From the NCBI GenBank assembly GCA_017860455.1, contig JAGDMF010000010.1:1-64000 (forward strand): DNA of 64,000 nucleotides. The letters are read 5' to 3'. Shown here piece by piece: positions 53,446-62,167 of the stretch. The notes under the pieces were generated by a model that was not told where the DNA came from, searched no databases, and saw nothing but the letters and a program-made list of their open reading frames with translations. Source of the stretch: Bacteroidota bacterium (GTDB taxonomy: Bacteria > Bacteroidota > Bacteroidia > Bacteroidales > WCHB1-69). The first letter of the stretch is position 1; each line of letters begins with the position of its first letter. The position numbers and the translations under genes were made by a program.

Positions 53446-55299
53446 TTAACTTTTCTTATTTGGTAATTCCAATCCATACCCTTTTTTCTTATCTTCCACT
53501 TTCAGCCATAAACCTAAAAGTAAAGCAAGAACACCAAATGATGCAAATATTAACATCGGCGTTCTGTAGTTATAAAGTGTAGAACCTTCTACTGCAGCAA
53601 TTTTATCAAGTCTTTGATTCATATCATTTAATTGAGCAACAGATTGTTTGTTCATATTTTCAACCATAGGTACAATAATTACTTCACTAGAAGCTGTTGA
53701 ATCTTCATCACTTTTGCGATTAACATATTTTTTTGCTTCATTTAGAGCTAAATAAGTATCAATTTCTGTTTGAAATTTAGAAATTCTATTGGTTCTTTTA
53801 TCAATATTTCTATAGATAAGATTTAAATCTGATAAGTTAATTGCAATTGAGTCATTTAGTCTTTTAGTGTAATTAACAACCAAAGCATCTTCTTTATGTT
53901 TGTAAGAAAATTCTTTTGTTTTAAATTGATCTTCATATTTTACCAAAGAGGAATCCATAGATTTTAAACTTAAACTATAATCCACCGAAATGTTTTTAAT
54001 GGTATCCAATTCTGATTTAATCAAGGTTAAGTTTTTATTAACACCGGGATTTGTTGAGTCTAATGTAGTACCAATAATAATTGGAACAGCTAATAAACCA
54101 ATATTTTGAATCCAGAAAATTACAGAATATGCTGAACCTAAAACTTTATTATCCACTAATTTTGGAACGGATGGCCAAAGAGCTGCTGGTACCAATGAGA
54201 ATGAAACACCTAATACTACAATAGCTGCAATTGCAATAGGATAGGTAAAGTGTTCTGCTGGAGTTAAAGCAAAAATTAAGTGACATATGGTCATTAAAAT
54301 GGCACCAATTATTAACATAGTTGCACCTTTTCCTTTAGTATCTAAAAAATATCCTAAAAGAGGTGTTAAAATCATTGCACCGATTGGGAAGTAAGAAAAT
54401 AATGCACTTGCATCTTTAGATGAAATTTCCAATCTGGATGAAAGCATATCGGAGGCAAATTTTTGGAATGGGAAAATAGCAGAATAGTATAAAACACACA
54501 AACCTGCTACAATTAAAAATGTTTTAGAAGTGAAAATTTGACCTAAATCTTTAATGTGGAATGGATCCTCTTTTTCTAGTTCAATCTTTTCTTGTTTATC
54601 TAATTTAACATCAAGAAAATAATAAATAATAAATGACAATAAACCAATCAAAAGAAAAGCTGTCATAATTAAAACTGGTCTTGCAACAAATTGTCCATCA
54701 GCAAAATATGGAGATAAACGGAAAACAGCAAATACGCCTAATCTTGCAATTGCCATCTCTAATCCCATGGCTAAAGCCATCTCTCTTCCTTTAAACCATT
54801 TTACAATTGTTTTGGAAACAGTGATACCGGCCATTTCAACACCAACCCCGAAAATAGCAAAACCTATACAAGCCAAAGTTGCAGATGCTGGAAGTGGTCC
54901 TATTTTAAATAAACCAAAAAAATTAATTTTGAAACCATCTAATGCTTGGTATAAACCTGATTCCGGTTTGAACATATCAGATATACCGTACATTTTGATA
55001 GATGCACCTAATACCATTAATAATCCTGCAATAATTGCTGTTCTTCTAACCCCAATTTTGTCCAAAATAATTCCGGAGAAAATCAACATAAAAGCAAAAA
55101 CATTGAGGAAAAACTCTGATCCACCTACTGTTCCGAAATCTTCAGAAGTCCAACCTTTTTTTGTTTCCAAAAGATCTTTTAATGGTGATAAAACATCAAC
55201 AAACATGTATGCAAAAAACATGGTTAATGAAACAAGAATCAAGGCAAACCATCTCGCTGTTGCCGATTCTCTTAATGATTTAGTAATTTTTTCTGTCAT
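53446..55299 (-). CDS. MFS transporter with long periplasmic coiled-coil insert
   Basis: A 617-residue major facilitator of the OFA/NarK-like type. Eleven helices in ~1-410 (motif A: FSGIILDKIGVRRTAIIAG). Then ~165 extra residues (about 411-577), predicted helical and coiled-coil (LTLIKSELDTIKNISVDYSL, KRTNRISKFQTEIDTYL), before the last helix LIFASFGVLALLLGLWLKV. The insert would sit outside the cytoplasmic membrane. Typical members are ~400-450 residues. Substrate unknown; possibly an organic anion. Confidence 0.88.
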   Translation of the reverse strand: MTEKITKSLRESATARWFALILVSLTMFFAYMFVDVLSPLKDLLETKKGWTSEDFGTVGGSEFFLNVFAFMLIFSGIILDKIGVRRTAIIAGLLMVLGASIKMYGISDMFKPESGLYQALDGFKINFFGLFKIGPLPASATLACIGFAIFGVGVEMAGITVSKTIVKWFKGREMALAMGLEMAIARLGVFAVFRLSPYFADGQFVARPVLIMTAFLLIGLLSFIIYYFLDVKLDKQEKIELEKEDPFHIKDLGQIFTSKTFLIVAGLCVLYYSAIFPFQKFASDMLSSRLEISSKDASALFSYFPIGAMILTPLLGYFLDTKGKGATMLIIGAILMTICHLIFALTPAEHFTYPIAIAAIVVLGVSFSLVPAALWPSVPKLVDNKVLGSAYSVIFWIQNIGLLAVPIIIGTTLDSTNPGVNKNLTLIKSELDTIKNISVDYSLSLKSMDSSLVKYEDQFKTKEFSYKHKEDALVVNYTKRLNDSIAINLSDLNLIYRNIDKRTNRISKFQTEIDTYLALNEAKKYVNRKSDEDSTASSEVIIVPMVENMNKQSVAQLNDMNQRLDKIAAVEGSTLYNYRTPMLIFASFGVLALLLGLWLKVEDKKKGYGLELPNKKS

Positions 55300-55337
55300 A
55301 TTATATAGTTTTATTTAATAATTTTTTAAATAACCTG

Positions 55338-55345
55338 CAAACTTA
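55338..55345 (-). promoter_or_regulatory. -7 box (TAAGTTTG) of the MFS gene
   Basis: The minus strand reads TAAGTTTG, 39 bases before the start codon at 55299. Confidence 0.5.
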
Positions 55346-55356
55346 ATCATTTTATT

Positions 55357-55581
55357 TCAATCTTTTTTGTTCTCTCTGTTTTTTCTTATTGAGTTGATTA
55401 TCAAATCAAAAGAAATGTATCCAACTAAAATTCCAAAAATTGAAATGATAAAAATGTTGTTTTTTAGAAAATAATCGTCAAATCTTCCCACTTTCCACCA
55501 ATAAATATCAGATAAAACAAGTCCTGATACAATTCCAATTATATGATAAATGGTCACATTTTTTTTAATAAATTCTTTCAT
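55357..55581 (-). CDS. Small two-helix membrane protein
   Basis: A 74-residue protein with two helices (~10-27, 42-62) and basic ends; IIGIVSGLVLSDIYWWKVG is the best-defined part. The start overlaps the preceding gene by 4 bases (ATGA), so it is translated with the carboxypeptidase-regulatory-like protein. Unknown family. Confidence 0.7.
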   Translation of the reverse strand: MKEFIKKNVTIYHIIGIVSGLVLSDIYWWKVGRFDDYFLKNNIFIISIFGILVGYISFDLIINSIRKNRENKKD

Positions 55582-56369
55582 TTTTTCTTCTCCTCTTCTA
55601 AAATTTTATAATATTCATAATCACTATATTTTTTTCTAATCGCCATTATAATCTCTTCTGAAGACATTTTGATTATGTCATAATAACTAAATCTACAAAA
55701 CATCATAAATTCCAATAATGGAGCACCTGTTAATCCTGTTATTTCTGATACCAGATCCCTGTTATATTTTGCCGGAACTTTATCCACTTCATCTTGTAAT
55801 TCGTTTAACTCTCTGGCTAATTGAATATTCTGATACTTTTTATTGTATTTCTGATACAAATAAGTGATAGGTGATCCGGCAGGAGTGCCACTTAACATAT
55901 TGGGTGGTCCTTGCGCATACTTGATATTCATCAGATCCATTTCTGATAATTTTGATCCTTCGACATATGTGTAAATTTCAGGTAATGGTGTATGAACAAC
56001 ATCTTTAACAAATTGTTTATAATTAGGTGTTAATGCATATACGGTTACCTCTTTTAACATTATAGCTTTATAGTACAATGGTATATCTATTTGTCCAATT
56101 TTAATATCTTTACCTGATATATAAATAATTAACTGTTTATAAATTGATTTAGAAATAATTATGGTATCATTTTGATGAACATCTAATTTAAAATTTCCAT
56201 TTTTATCAGAATAGGTAAATTTTTTGGAAGTAAAGTTAAATATATTAACATCTTCAACAGGATAAAATGTTAAACCATCATAAACATTTCCTGAAATAGA
56301 GACTTGTTGTCCTTTTAATGATAAAAAAACAATTGAAAAAAATAGAATAAATAGAGTTGCCTTTTTCAT
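55578..56369 (-). CDS. Carboxypeptidase-regulatory-like domain protein
   Basis: A 263-residue exported protein. Signal peptide 1-20 (LSLKG). CarboxypepD_reg-like beta domain (~22-110): VSISGNVYDGLTFYPVEDVN and YSDKNGNFKLDV. The helical C-terminal half (~115-263) contains LNELQDEVDKVPAKYNRDLV and a Lys-rich end. The same domain starts many SusC-like receptors, but here it stands alone. Possibly an envelope assembly factor. Confidence 0.82.
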   Translation of the reverse strand: MKKATLFILFFSIVFLSLKGQQVSISGNVYDGLTFYPVEDVNIFNFTSKKFTYSDKNGNFKLDVHQNDTIIISKSIYKQLIIYISGKDIKIGQIDIPLYYKAIMLKEVTVYALTPNYKQFVKDVVHTPLPEIYTYVEGSKLSEMDLMNIKYAQGPPNMLSGTPAGSPITYLYQKYNKKYQNIQLARELNELQDEVDKVPAKYNRDLVSEITGLTGAPLLEFMMFCRFSYYDIIKMSSEEIIMAIRKKYSDYEYYKILEEEKKK

Positions 56370-56373
56370 TTTG

Positions 56374-56381
56374 CAAAATTA
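56374..56381 (-). promoter_or_regulatory. -7 box (TAATTTTG)
   Basis: The minus strand reads TAATTTTG, 5 bases before the gene starting at 56369, so the leader would be very short. Confidence 0.4.
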
Positions 56382-56840
56382 ATAAATCAATTCATATATT
56401 TTTTTAAATTAATAAAAAAGAAAAAATAAGAATAATATAATCATGTTTAAACTGTGAATAACTTTTTTATAAAAAGAAAAAATAATTTATAAATATCTAT
56501 GATTCAATTCATATAAATGATTATTTTGTTTTTAGTTATTCTGTTTTTAGTATAAAAAATGTTCATAAAACTACAACAAAAAGGTAATAACTTCTCATAA
56601 ATTTTTTTTATTTTTTTGTAGTCTTAAAAATGACAAGTTTATTAACAACGATTAACATCAAAATAAATTGTTTATGTATACTTATCAACAATTAAATGTT
56701 AATGAATTGAAAACTAAGTATCATATTTTATAGGTCATTGTGAATTTATTGATTTTAAATTGGTTATAAAAATCTTTGTTTTTAGAAAAATATATAAAAT
56801 AATTCTTTTATTATATTGATTTATATTTATAAATAATTGG

Positions 56841-56848
56841 TATTTTTG
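56841..56848 (+). promoter_or_regulatory. -7 box (TATTTTTG) of the rpiB operon
   Basis: TATTTTTG, 23 bases before the rpiB start codon. Confidence 0.55.
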
Positions 56849-56871
56849 CAAGTTGTCTAAATAGTATCATT

Positions 56872-57300
56872 ATGAAAATAGTTATTGGATCGGATCATGC
56901 CGGTTTTTCTTTAAAAGAGTTTATTAAAGAACATTTTAGAAATAGTTTTGAATTTGAAGATGTTGGAACTTTTTCAGAAAAAAGTGTTGATTATCCGGAT
57001 TTTGCCCACCAATTAGCTACTTTAATTTCTAATGGAACTTATGAAAAAGCCATTTTAATGTGTGGATCCGGTAATGGTGTTGCGATGTCTGCTAATAAAC
57101 ATCCTAATGTAAGAGCTGCATTGTGCTGGAATGAAGAGATTGCACAATTAGCAAGACTACATAATGATGCCAATGTTTTAGTTTTACCCGCCAGATATTT
57201 GAATCATGATGAAACAGATAAAATTATAACTATTTTTTTCAATACCCTTTTTGAAGGGGGACGACATACGAACAGAGTAAACAAAATTAATATTCACTAA
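56872..57300 (+). CDS. rpiB: Ribose 5-phosphate isomerase B
   Basis: A 142-residue RpiB/LacAB family isomerase at usual length. KIVIGSDHAGFSLK with Asp8/His9, the active-site Cys64 in LMCGSGNGVAMSANK, and the phosphate loop region ALCWNEEIAQLARLHNDAN with NVLVLPAR. Interconverts ribose-5-P and ribulose-5-P in the pentose phosphate pathway. First gene of a seven-gene plus-strand group; the next gene starts 1 base after its stop. Confidence 0.95.
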   Translation: MKIVIGSDHAGFSLKEFIKEHFRNSFEFEDVGTFSEKSVDYPDFAHQLATLISNGTYEKAILMCGSGNGVAMSANKHPNVRAALCWNEEIAQLARLHNDANVLVLPARYLNHDETDKIITIFFNTLFEGGRHTNRVNKINIH

Positions 57301-57301
57301 T

Positions 57302-58387
57302 ATGTTCCAAGATATTCAGTATATTAAAACAAGGGCAAACCTGATTCGCCAATCTTATATTGAAGATATGGAAAAACATTTATTGGCCTTTGAACAAAAA
57401 TTGATCAATAATGGAATTCAGGTTGTTTGGATCAAAGAGGAAAAAGAGCTAAGTGAAACTATTTTAAAAAGCTTTTCTAAACCAAACAATAATAAAATTG
57501 CTTTTGATTTACCATCAATACCTAAAGATTTTCAAGAAAAAAATGCCTTTTTTAAACAAATTTCAATAAAAGAGTTTGAAGATTTTAAAGATCAGGTGGA
57601 GCATTTAGTGGTTAAAGCCAATTTTGGTGTTGTTGAAAACGGTACTCTAGTTTTAGTTGATAAAGAATCAAAATCTTGTTTTAATAAAGTAGAATATCTT
57701 CATATTATACTGGATTTGAATAATTTAGTTATTAAACAATCTGATCTGGAACCTCTTTTGTATCTTTTAAAAGGGGATAATAATAACTTTTCATTTCCAA
57801 AAGACATCAAATTTATTTCCGGACCCATCTCACAAATCATCAATAGTACCAATTTTGGGTTTGATGAAAAATTTACAACAAAACCAGTTAAAACGATTGT
57901 TTATTTTTATGATAATGGAATCACAACTATTTTAGAGGATACGGTTCTAAGAGAATCTTTATATTGTATTGACTGTGGAAAATGTAAAAATGTGTGTCCC
58001 GTTTATAAACATACACAAAACTTTACACCTATCGAATTGGTTTATAACAATTGTTTTGATGAGAACAGAAAAACGACACAAATTTTTGAGAATACTACTT
58101 TGTGTGGAAATTGTAATGAAGTTTGTCCGGTTTTAATTCCCTTTACAGATCTTTTAATCTTTGAAATGCAAAAGGCTAAAAACAAGCATTCCAGAGAAAG
58201 AAATATTGATCTGTATAAATATTTCTCGAAACGTGTAAGAATGAATAAACTATATACCTGGTACAATAAATATTTTTTCATCAAAAAACAGTATCCTAAA
58301 AATAAAAAATTAGCCAACTATTTCAAAGAACAAAAACTGCCCTTTTTTAATATAAAAATGTCTCATAAAAACGAATCAAATGACTAA
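57302..58387 (+). CDS. LutB-like (LUD domain + iron-sulphur) lactate-utilisation-type protein, short
   Basis: A 361-residue protein. N-terminal LUD domain (~60-200; NFGVVENGTLVLVDK, VEYLHIILDLNNLV). Two iron-sulphur motifs: CIDCGKCKNVCP (222-232) and LCGNCNEVCPV (~266-276). Known LutB is about 470 residues; this one lacks part of the N-terminus and has no LutA/LutC partners nearby. It probably feeds electrons from a hydroxy-acid oxidation, but the substrate is open. Overlaps the DUF4175 gene by 8 bases. Confidence 0.82.
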   Translation: MFQDIQYIKTRANLIRQSYIEDMEKHLLAFEQKLINNGIQVVWIKEEKELSETILKSFSKPNNNKIAFDLPSIPKDFQEKNAFFKQISIKEFEDFKDQVEHLVVKANFGVVENGTLVLVDKESKSCFNKVEYLHIILDLNNLVIKQSDLEPLLYLLKGDNNNFSFPKDIKFISGPISQIINSTNFGFDEKFTTKPVKTIVYFYDNGITTILEDTVLRESLYCIDCGKCKNVCPVYKHTQNFTPIELVYNNCFDENRKTTQIFENTTLCGNCNEVCPVLIPFTDLLIFEMQKAKNKHSRERNIDLYKYFSKRVRMNKLYTWYNKYFFIKKQYPKNKKLANYFKEQKLPFFNIKMSHKNESND

Positions 58388-61300
58388 TAATCAAGAATTT
58401 ATTAAACATAAAATTCACGAATTTGTAAAGAAATATTATTTAAATAAACTTTACAAAGGGGTCGTTTTTTTTATTTTAATAACTTTAATTGTTTTTATCC
58501 TTTATACAACACTTGAATATTTTTCCTATTTAAATTCAACAGGAAGAGTTATTCTGTTTTATTCTTATCTCATTTTACTTTTACTAACCACAGGATTTTA
58601 TTTGGTTTATCCACTAATTAAATTGATAGGTTTAGGTGATCAAATCAATAAAGAAACGATTGCCAAATTAATCGGTACCTATTTTCCACAAATTGATGAT
58701 AAGCTTCTAAACATATTTCAACTTCAGGATTTAAAAGATCAAGGGAAATATAAAAGCTATGATCTTCTTTTATCAGCTATTGATACAAAAATTGAAGATA
58801 TAAAACCATTCCCGTTTGTAAAGGCAATCCCATTTAAAAAAACTGGGAAATATGCGAAATGGGCTATTATCCCGGTCTTACTTTTGATTGCCATTTTTTC
58901 AATAAAAAGTGAAATCATAACAGAATCTACAAAAAGAATTGTACAGTATAATACTCATTTTGAGAAACCGGCACCCTATCAATTTGTTATTCAAAATAAA
59001 GAACTTATAACTTTTCAAAACGAAGATTATATTTTAAGTATTAAAGTTTCAGGAGATGAAACACCTAAAGAACTCTATATCAAATATAACGACAAAACTT
59101 TTAGATGTGTAAAAGTGAACACCACCACTTTTAATTACACATTTTCAAATCTACAATGTTCTATTGATTTTCAAATGTTAACGGATGAAGTTACTTCTAA
59201 AGTTCAACAAATCAGAGTCTTACCTAAACCAATAACTATAAGTTATACATTAGATTTAAAATACCCATCTTACTTAAATAAGAACAACGAACAGGTTGAA
59301 AATAATGGAGATATTACAATACCGGAAGGCACTAAAGTTACCTGGACCGTTTATTCCAAAAACACTGAAAAACTCTATATTGTTCAAGATCAAGTTGTTA
59401 AACAGTTTGCTTCTGAAAAAGATAAGTTTAGTTTTACAAAAGTGATTCAAAACAATTCAACTCTAACTTTTATAAATTCTAATCGTTTTTATACCAGTAA
59501 AGATAGTTTAACACATCACATTACGGTCATAAAAGATCTTTTTCCTGAAATTTATACAGAAAATCAACAAGATTCACTATTTGCAGACCGTGTTTATTTT
59601 AAAGGAACCATCAAGGATGATTATGGATTTTCACAGTTAAAATTTGTCTATACAAAAAGAAATAAAGAGGGTAATCTTTTAGAGCAAAACAAAGAGATTC
59701 AGATTCCACTTAACAAACAACAAAACATTCAGGATTTTTATTTTTATTTTGATGCTCCGTTATTACTATTAAATCCGGGAGATCAGATTGAATATTATTT
59801 TGAGATTAAGGATAATGATGGTGTAAATGGAGCAAAGGCTACCAAAACCGGTATTACAAAATTTGCGCTTAAAACGGCTGAAGAGATACAACAAGAGATT
59901 TCAGAGACTAGCAAAGAGACCAAAAGTGAGATTGAAAAATTGGTAAAAGAGTCTGAAGAATTAGTGAAAAACATCACGAAGTTTCAACAGCAAATGATCC
60001 AAAACAAGGATATTTCATGGCAAGACAAGAAGAAACTTGAATCTTTGATTAATCAATACAACGACATTAAACAACAAATCCAGGATATCAAAGAAAAACA
60101 GCAAAACAACAACATCAAAGAGGAGCGATACAAAGAGGTTAAAGATGAGATTTTAAAGAAACAGCAAGAGTTATTGAAAAGATTTGATGATATTCTTTCA
60201 GATGAAGTAAAAGAATTGTTGAAAAAAATGCAGGATTTAATGAATCAGATGAACAAAGAATCGGTTCAGCAGGCGATGGATAAGTTCAAAATGAATGCAG
60301 AAGAGATCAATAAACAATTGGATCAGCAGCTTGAATTGTATAAATTATTAGAATTTGAGAAGAAATATCAAGATATTATAGACCAAACAAGAACCCTTTC
60401 AGAAGAACAGAAACAATTATCTCAACAAGTGGAACAAAAAGCAATATCCAAAGAGGAGTTGGCAAAGAAACAAGATGAGATCAATCAAAAGTTTGAAGCT
60501 TTACAAAAAGAGATGAATCAGCTTCAACAGATGAATAAAGGGATGGAAGATCCCATTAAGATGGAAGATAGGAAAGCTCAACAGCAAGATATTTCCAATG
60601 ATTTGAATAATTCTAAGCAACAATTAAACAAGAATAACAGATCAAAAGCAAAAGAGAGCCAACAATCTGCTGCAGAAAAGATGAATCAAATGGCTGATGA
60701 GATGGAACAAGAGAAAAATCAGCAGGAAAATGAAGATATTGCTGAAGATATTGAATCCCTTAGACAAATCATGGATAATTTGATGAAAGTATCATTTATG
60801 CAAGAGAATGTTTTGAAAAAGACGCAAAGTACTTCACCAAAATCACCACAAGTATCCGATATTGTCAGAAATCAAAAAGAGATCAACGATTACATTAAAA
60901 TGATTGAAGATTCTCTGTCAGCACTAGCAAAAAGGCAAACATCTGTAAAGCCTTTTATTCAGAAAGAGCTTCAGAAAATCAAGGAGTACATCAGTACCTC
61001 CCAGCAACAATTGAATGATCGGTTTATGCAACAAGCCTCAAGTGGTCAGCAATTCACATTAACCTCCATAAACAATCTCACATTAATGCTAGCGGAATCC
61101 ATGAAAGAGATGAAACAAAAGCAGAAGGAGAGCAATGGCAAATGTAATAAATCAGGGGGAAAATCTTCTTGTAGTAAGCCAGGAGGGAATAAGAGCAAAC
61201 CGAAATCTGCGAGGGAAATGCAACAACAGTTGAATAGACAAATGGAGGCTTTGAAGAGATCCATGGAAAATCCAAACCAACAAGGTCAAACAGGCAAACC

Positions 61301-61730
61301 AAACAATATCAGTGAACAATTTGCAAAAATGGCAGCACAACAGGAAGCGATCAGAAGAATGTTGCAGGAGTACAACGAAGAGTATAAAAGAGCAAATGGG
61401 GTAGGGGACAAAGCTGTTGAACAAACGATTCGGGATATGGAAGCTACGGAGAAAGAATTAGTAAATCGTGTCATCAATCAACAAACGATAAACCGGCAAA
61501 AAAACATAGAAACGCGCTTACTGGAAAGTGAAAGAGCCGAGATGAAGAGAGAAAAAGAGGAGAAGAGGGAATCGACGGAAGCCCAACAAAAAACAAATCC
61601 AAATCCACCTAAAGAATGGAATTTTGAAAAAGAAAAACAAAATCAAACAGAAATGTTAAAAACGATACCACCATCACTACAGTACTACTATAAAGAAAAA
61701 GCCAATCAATATTTTCATAATATAGAATAG
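58380..61730 (+). CDS. DUF4175-like large membrane protein with long coiled coil
   Basis: A 1116-residue protein. Three membrane helices near the N-terminus (~22-44, 54-76, 160-178). A beta-rich periplasmic-like region (~190-490) follows, then a very long Gln/Glu/Lys coiled coil (~500-780, e.g. KQQELLKRFDDILSDEVKEL). A Cys/Gly/Lys-rich link and a Gln/Asn-rich tail finish it. Matches the Bacteroidota DUF4175 proteins found near ybeY/mnmG. Function unknown. Confidence 0.8.
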   Translation: MTNNQEFIKHKIHEFVKKYYLNKLYKGVVFFILITLIVFILYTTLEYFSYLNSTGRVILFYSYLILLLLTTGFYLVYPLIKLIGLGDQINKETIAKLIGTYFPQIDDKLLNIFQLQDLKDQGKYKSYDLLLSAIDTKIEDIKPFPFVKAIPFKKTGKYAKWAIIPVLLLIAIFSIKSEIITESTKRIVQYNTHFEKPAPYQFVIQNKELITFQNEDYILSIKVSGDETPKELYIKYNDKTFRCVKVNTTTFNYTFSNLQCSIDFQMLTDEVTSKVQQIRVLPKPITISYTLDLKYPSYLNKNNEQVENNGDITIPEGTKVTWTVYSKNTEKLYIVQDQVVKQFASEKDKFSFTKVIQNNSTLTFINSNRFYTSKDSLTHHITVIKDLFPEIYTENQQDSLFADRVYFKGTIKDDYGFSQLKFVYTKRNKEGNLLEQNKEIQIPLNKQQNIQDFYFYFDAPLLLLNPGDQIEYYFEIKDNDGVNGAKATKTGITKFALKTAEEIQQEISETSKETKSEIEKLVKESEELVKNITKFQQQMIQNKDISWQDKKKLESLINQYNDIKQQIQDIKEKQQNNNIKEERYKEVKDEILKKQQELLKRFDDILSDEVKELLKKMQDLMNQMNKESVQQAMDKFKMNAEEINKQLDQQLELYKLLEFEKKYQDIIDQTRTLSEEQKQLSQQVEQKAISKEELAKKQDEINQKFEALQKEMNQLQQMNKGMEDPIKMEDRKAQQQDISNDLNNSKQQLNKNNRSKAKESQQSAAEKMNQMADEMEQEKNQQENEDIAEDIESLRQIMDNLMKVSFMQENVLKKTQSTSPKSPQVSDIVRNQKEINDYIKMIEDSLSALAKRQTSVKPFIQKELQKIKEYISTSQQQLNDRFMQQASSGQQFTLTSINNLTLMLAESMKEMKQKQKESNGKCNKSGGKSSCSKPGGNKSKPKSAREMQQQLNRQMEALKRSMENPNQQGQTGKPNNISEQFAKMAAQQEAIRRMLQEYNEEYKRANGVGDKAVEQTIRDMEATEKELVNRVINQQTINRQKNIETRLLESERAEMKREKEEKRESTEAQQKTNPNPPKEWNFEKEKQNQTEMLKTIPPSLQYYYKEKANQYFHNIE

Positions 61731-61732
61731 AT

Positions 61733-62167
61733 ATGTATTATTTTGAATTACCTGAAATGTCCCTAAGTGAAGCTTTTCAAGCAAACTTAGCATTAATTGA
61801 AGAGATCACTCAACAGTACTCTTTAGAAAATTATTTTGGAACGATTAGTACAGCGACGCATGAGTTTCTGAATATCATTTCAAAAACAACAAAAGGGGAA
61901 CACGTATCCTTATCAGCGGGTTACATTTTGGAAAATGACACATTTTTTGCTCATTTTGAAGTATCCGGAACGTTGTTATCTTTACCAACCCTTTTTGAAG
62001 AGGGAAAGGAGTTTTCTTCAATTAAGATCGTATTAATGTTAATTGATGAAGTTTCCTATACACAGGACAAGAAAGGGATATCCTTTGCGTTCCACGTGAA
62101 ACAGGAAACACAAACACATACTATTCAAACAAATAAAGAGATATCCTACCATAAATCTACCAAATGA
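61733..62167 (+). CDS. Small GHKL (RsbW-like) ATP-binding domain protein, degenerate
   Basis: A 144-residue protein. ATHEFLNIISKTTK at ~42-55 resembles the N-box of anti-sigma-type kinases (E..N), and KGISFAFHVKQ looks like the final strand. The glycine-rich boxes are not visible, so ATP binding is doubtful. It lies 2 bases after the DUF4175 stop and overlaps the SGNH gene by 4 bases. Probably a regulatory partner of the DUF4175 protein; low certainty. Confidence 0.55.
   Translation: MYYFELPEMSLSEAFQANLALIEEITQQYSLENYFGTISTATHEFLNIISKTTKGEHVSLSAGYILENDTFFAHFEVSGTLLSLPTLFEEGKEFSSIKIVLMLIDEVSYTQDKKGISFAFHVKQETQTHTIQTNKEISYHKSTK
62088..62103. other. parS-like palindrome
   Basis: The 16-mer CGTTCCACGTGAAACA matches TGTTTCACGTGAAACA at 14 of 16 positions, including the full CACGTGAAACA half. 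It is inside the 144-residue gene. Together with the site at 63877 it suggests a ParB-binding cluster near the origin. Confidence 0.45.

Larger units (their letters stand above)
56370..56871. other. AT-rich divergent intergenic region, candidate replication origin
   Basis: 500 bases without a gene, separating 13 kb of minus-strand genes (left) from 7 kb of plus-strand genes (right). DnaA-box-like 9-mers: TGTGAATAA (56453-56461, perfect for the TTATNCACA consensus on the reverse strand), TTATCAACA (56682-56690) and TTATTAACA (56639-56647), each of the last two with one mismatch. The sequence is highly AT-rich. Promoters at both ends (minus box 56374-56381, plus box 56841-56848). mnmG lies 7 kb away. 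Confidence 0.35.
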
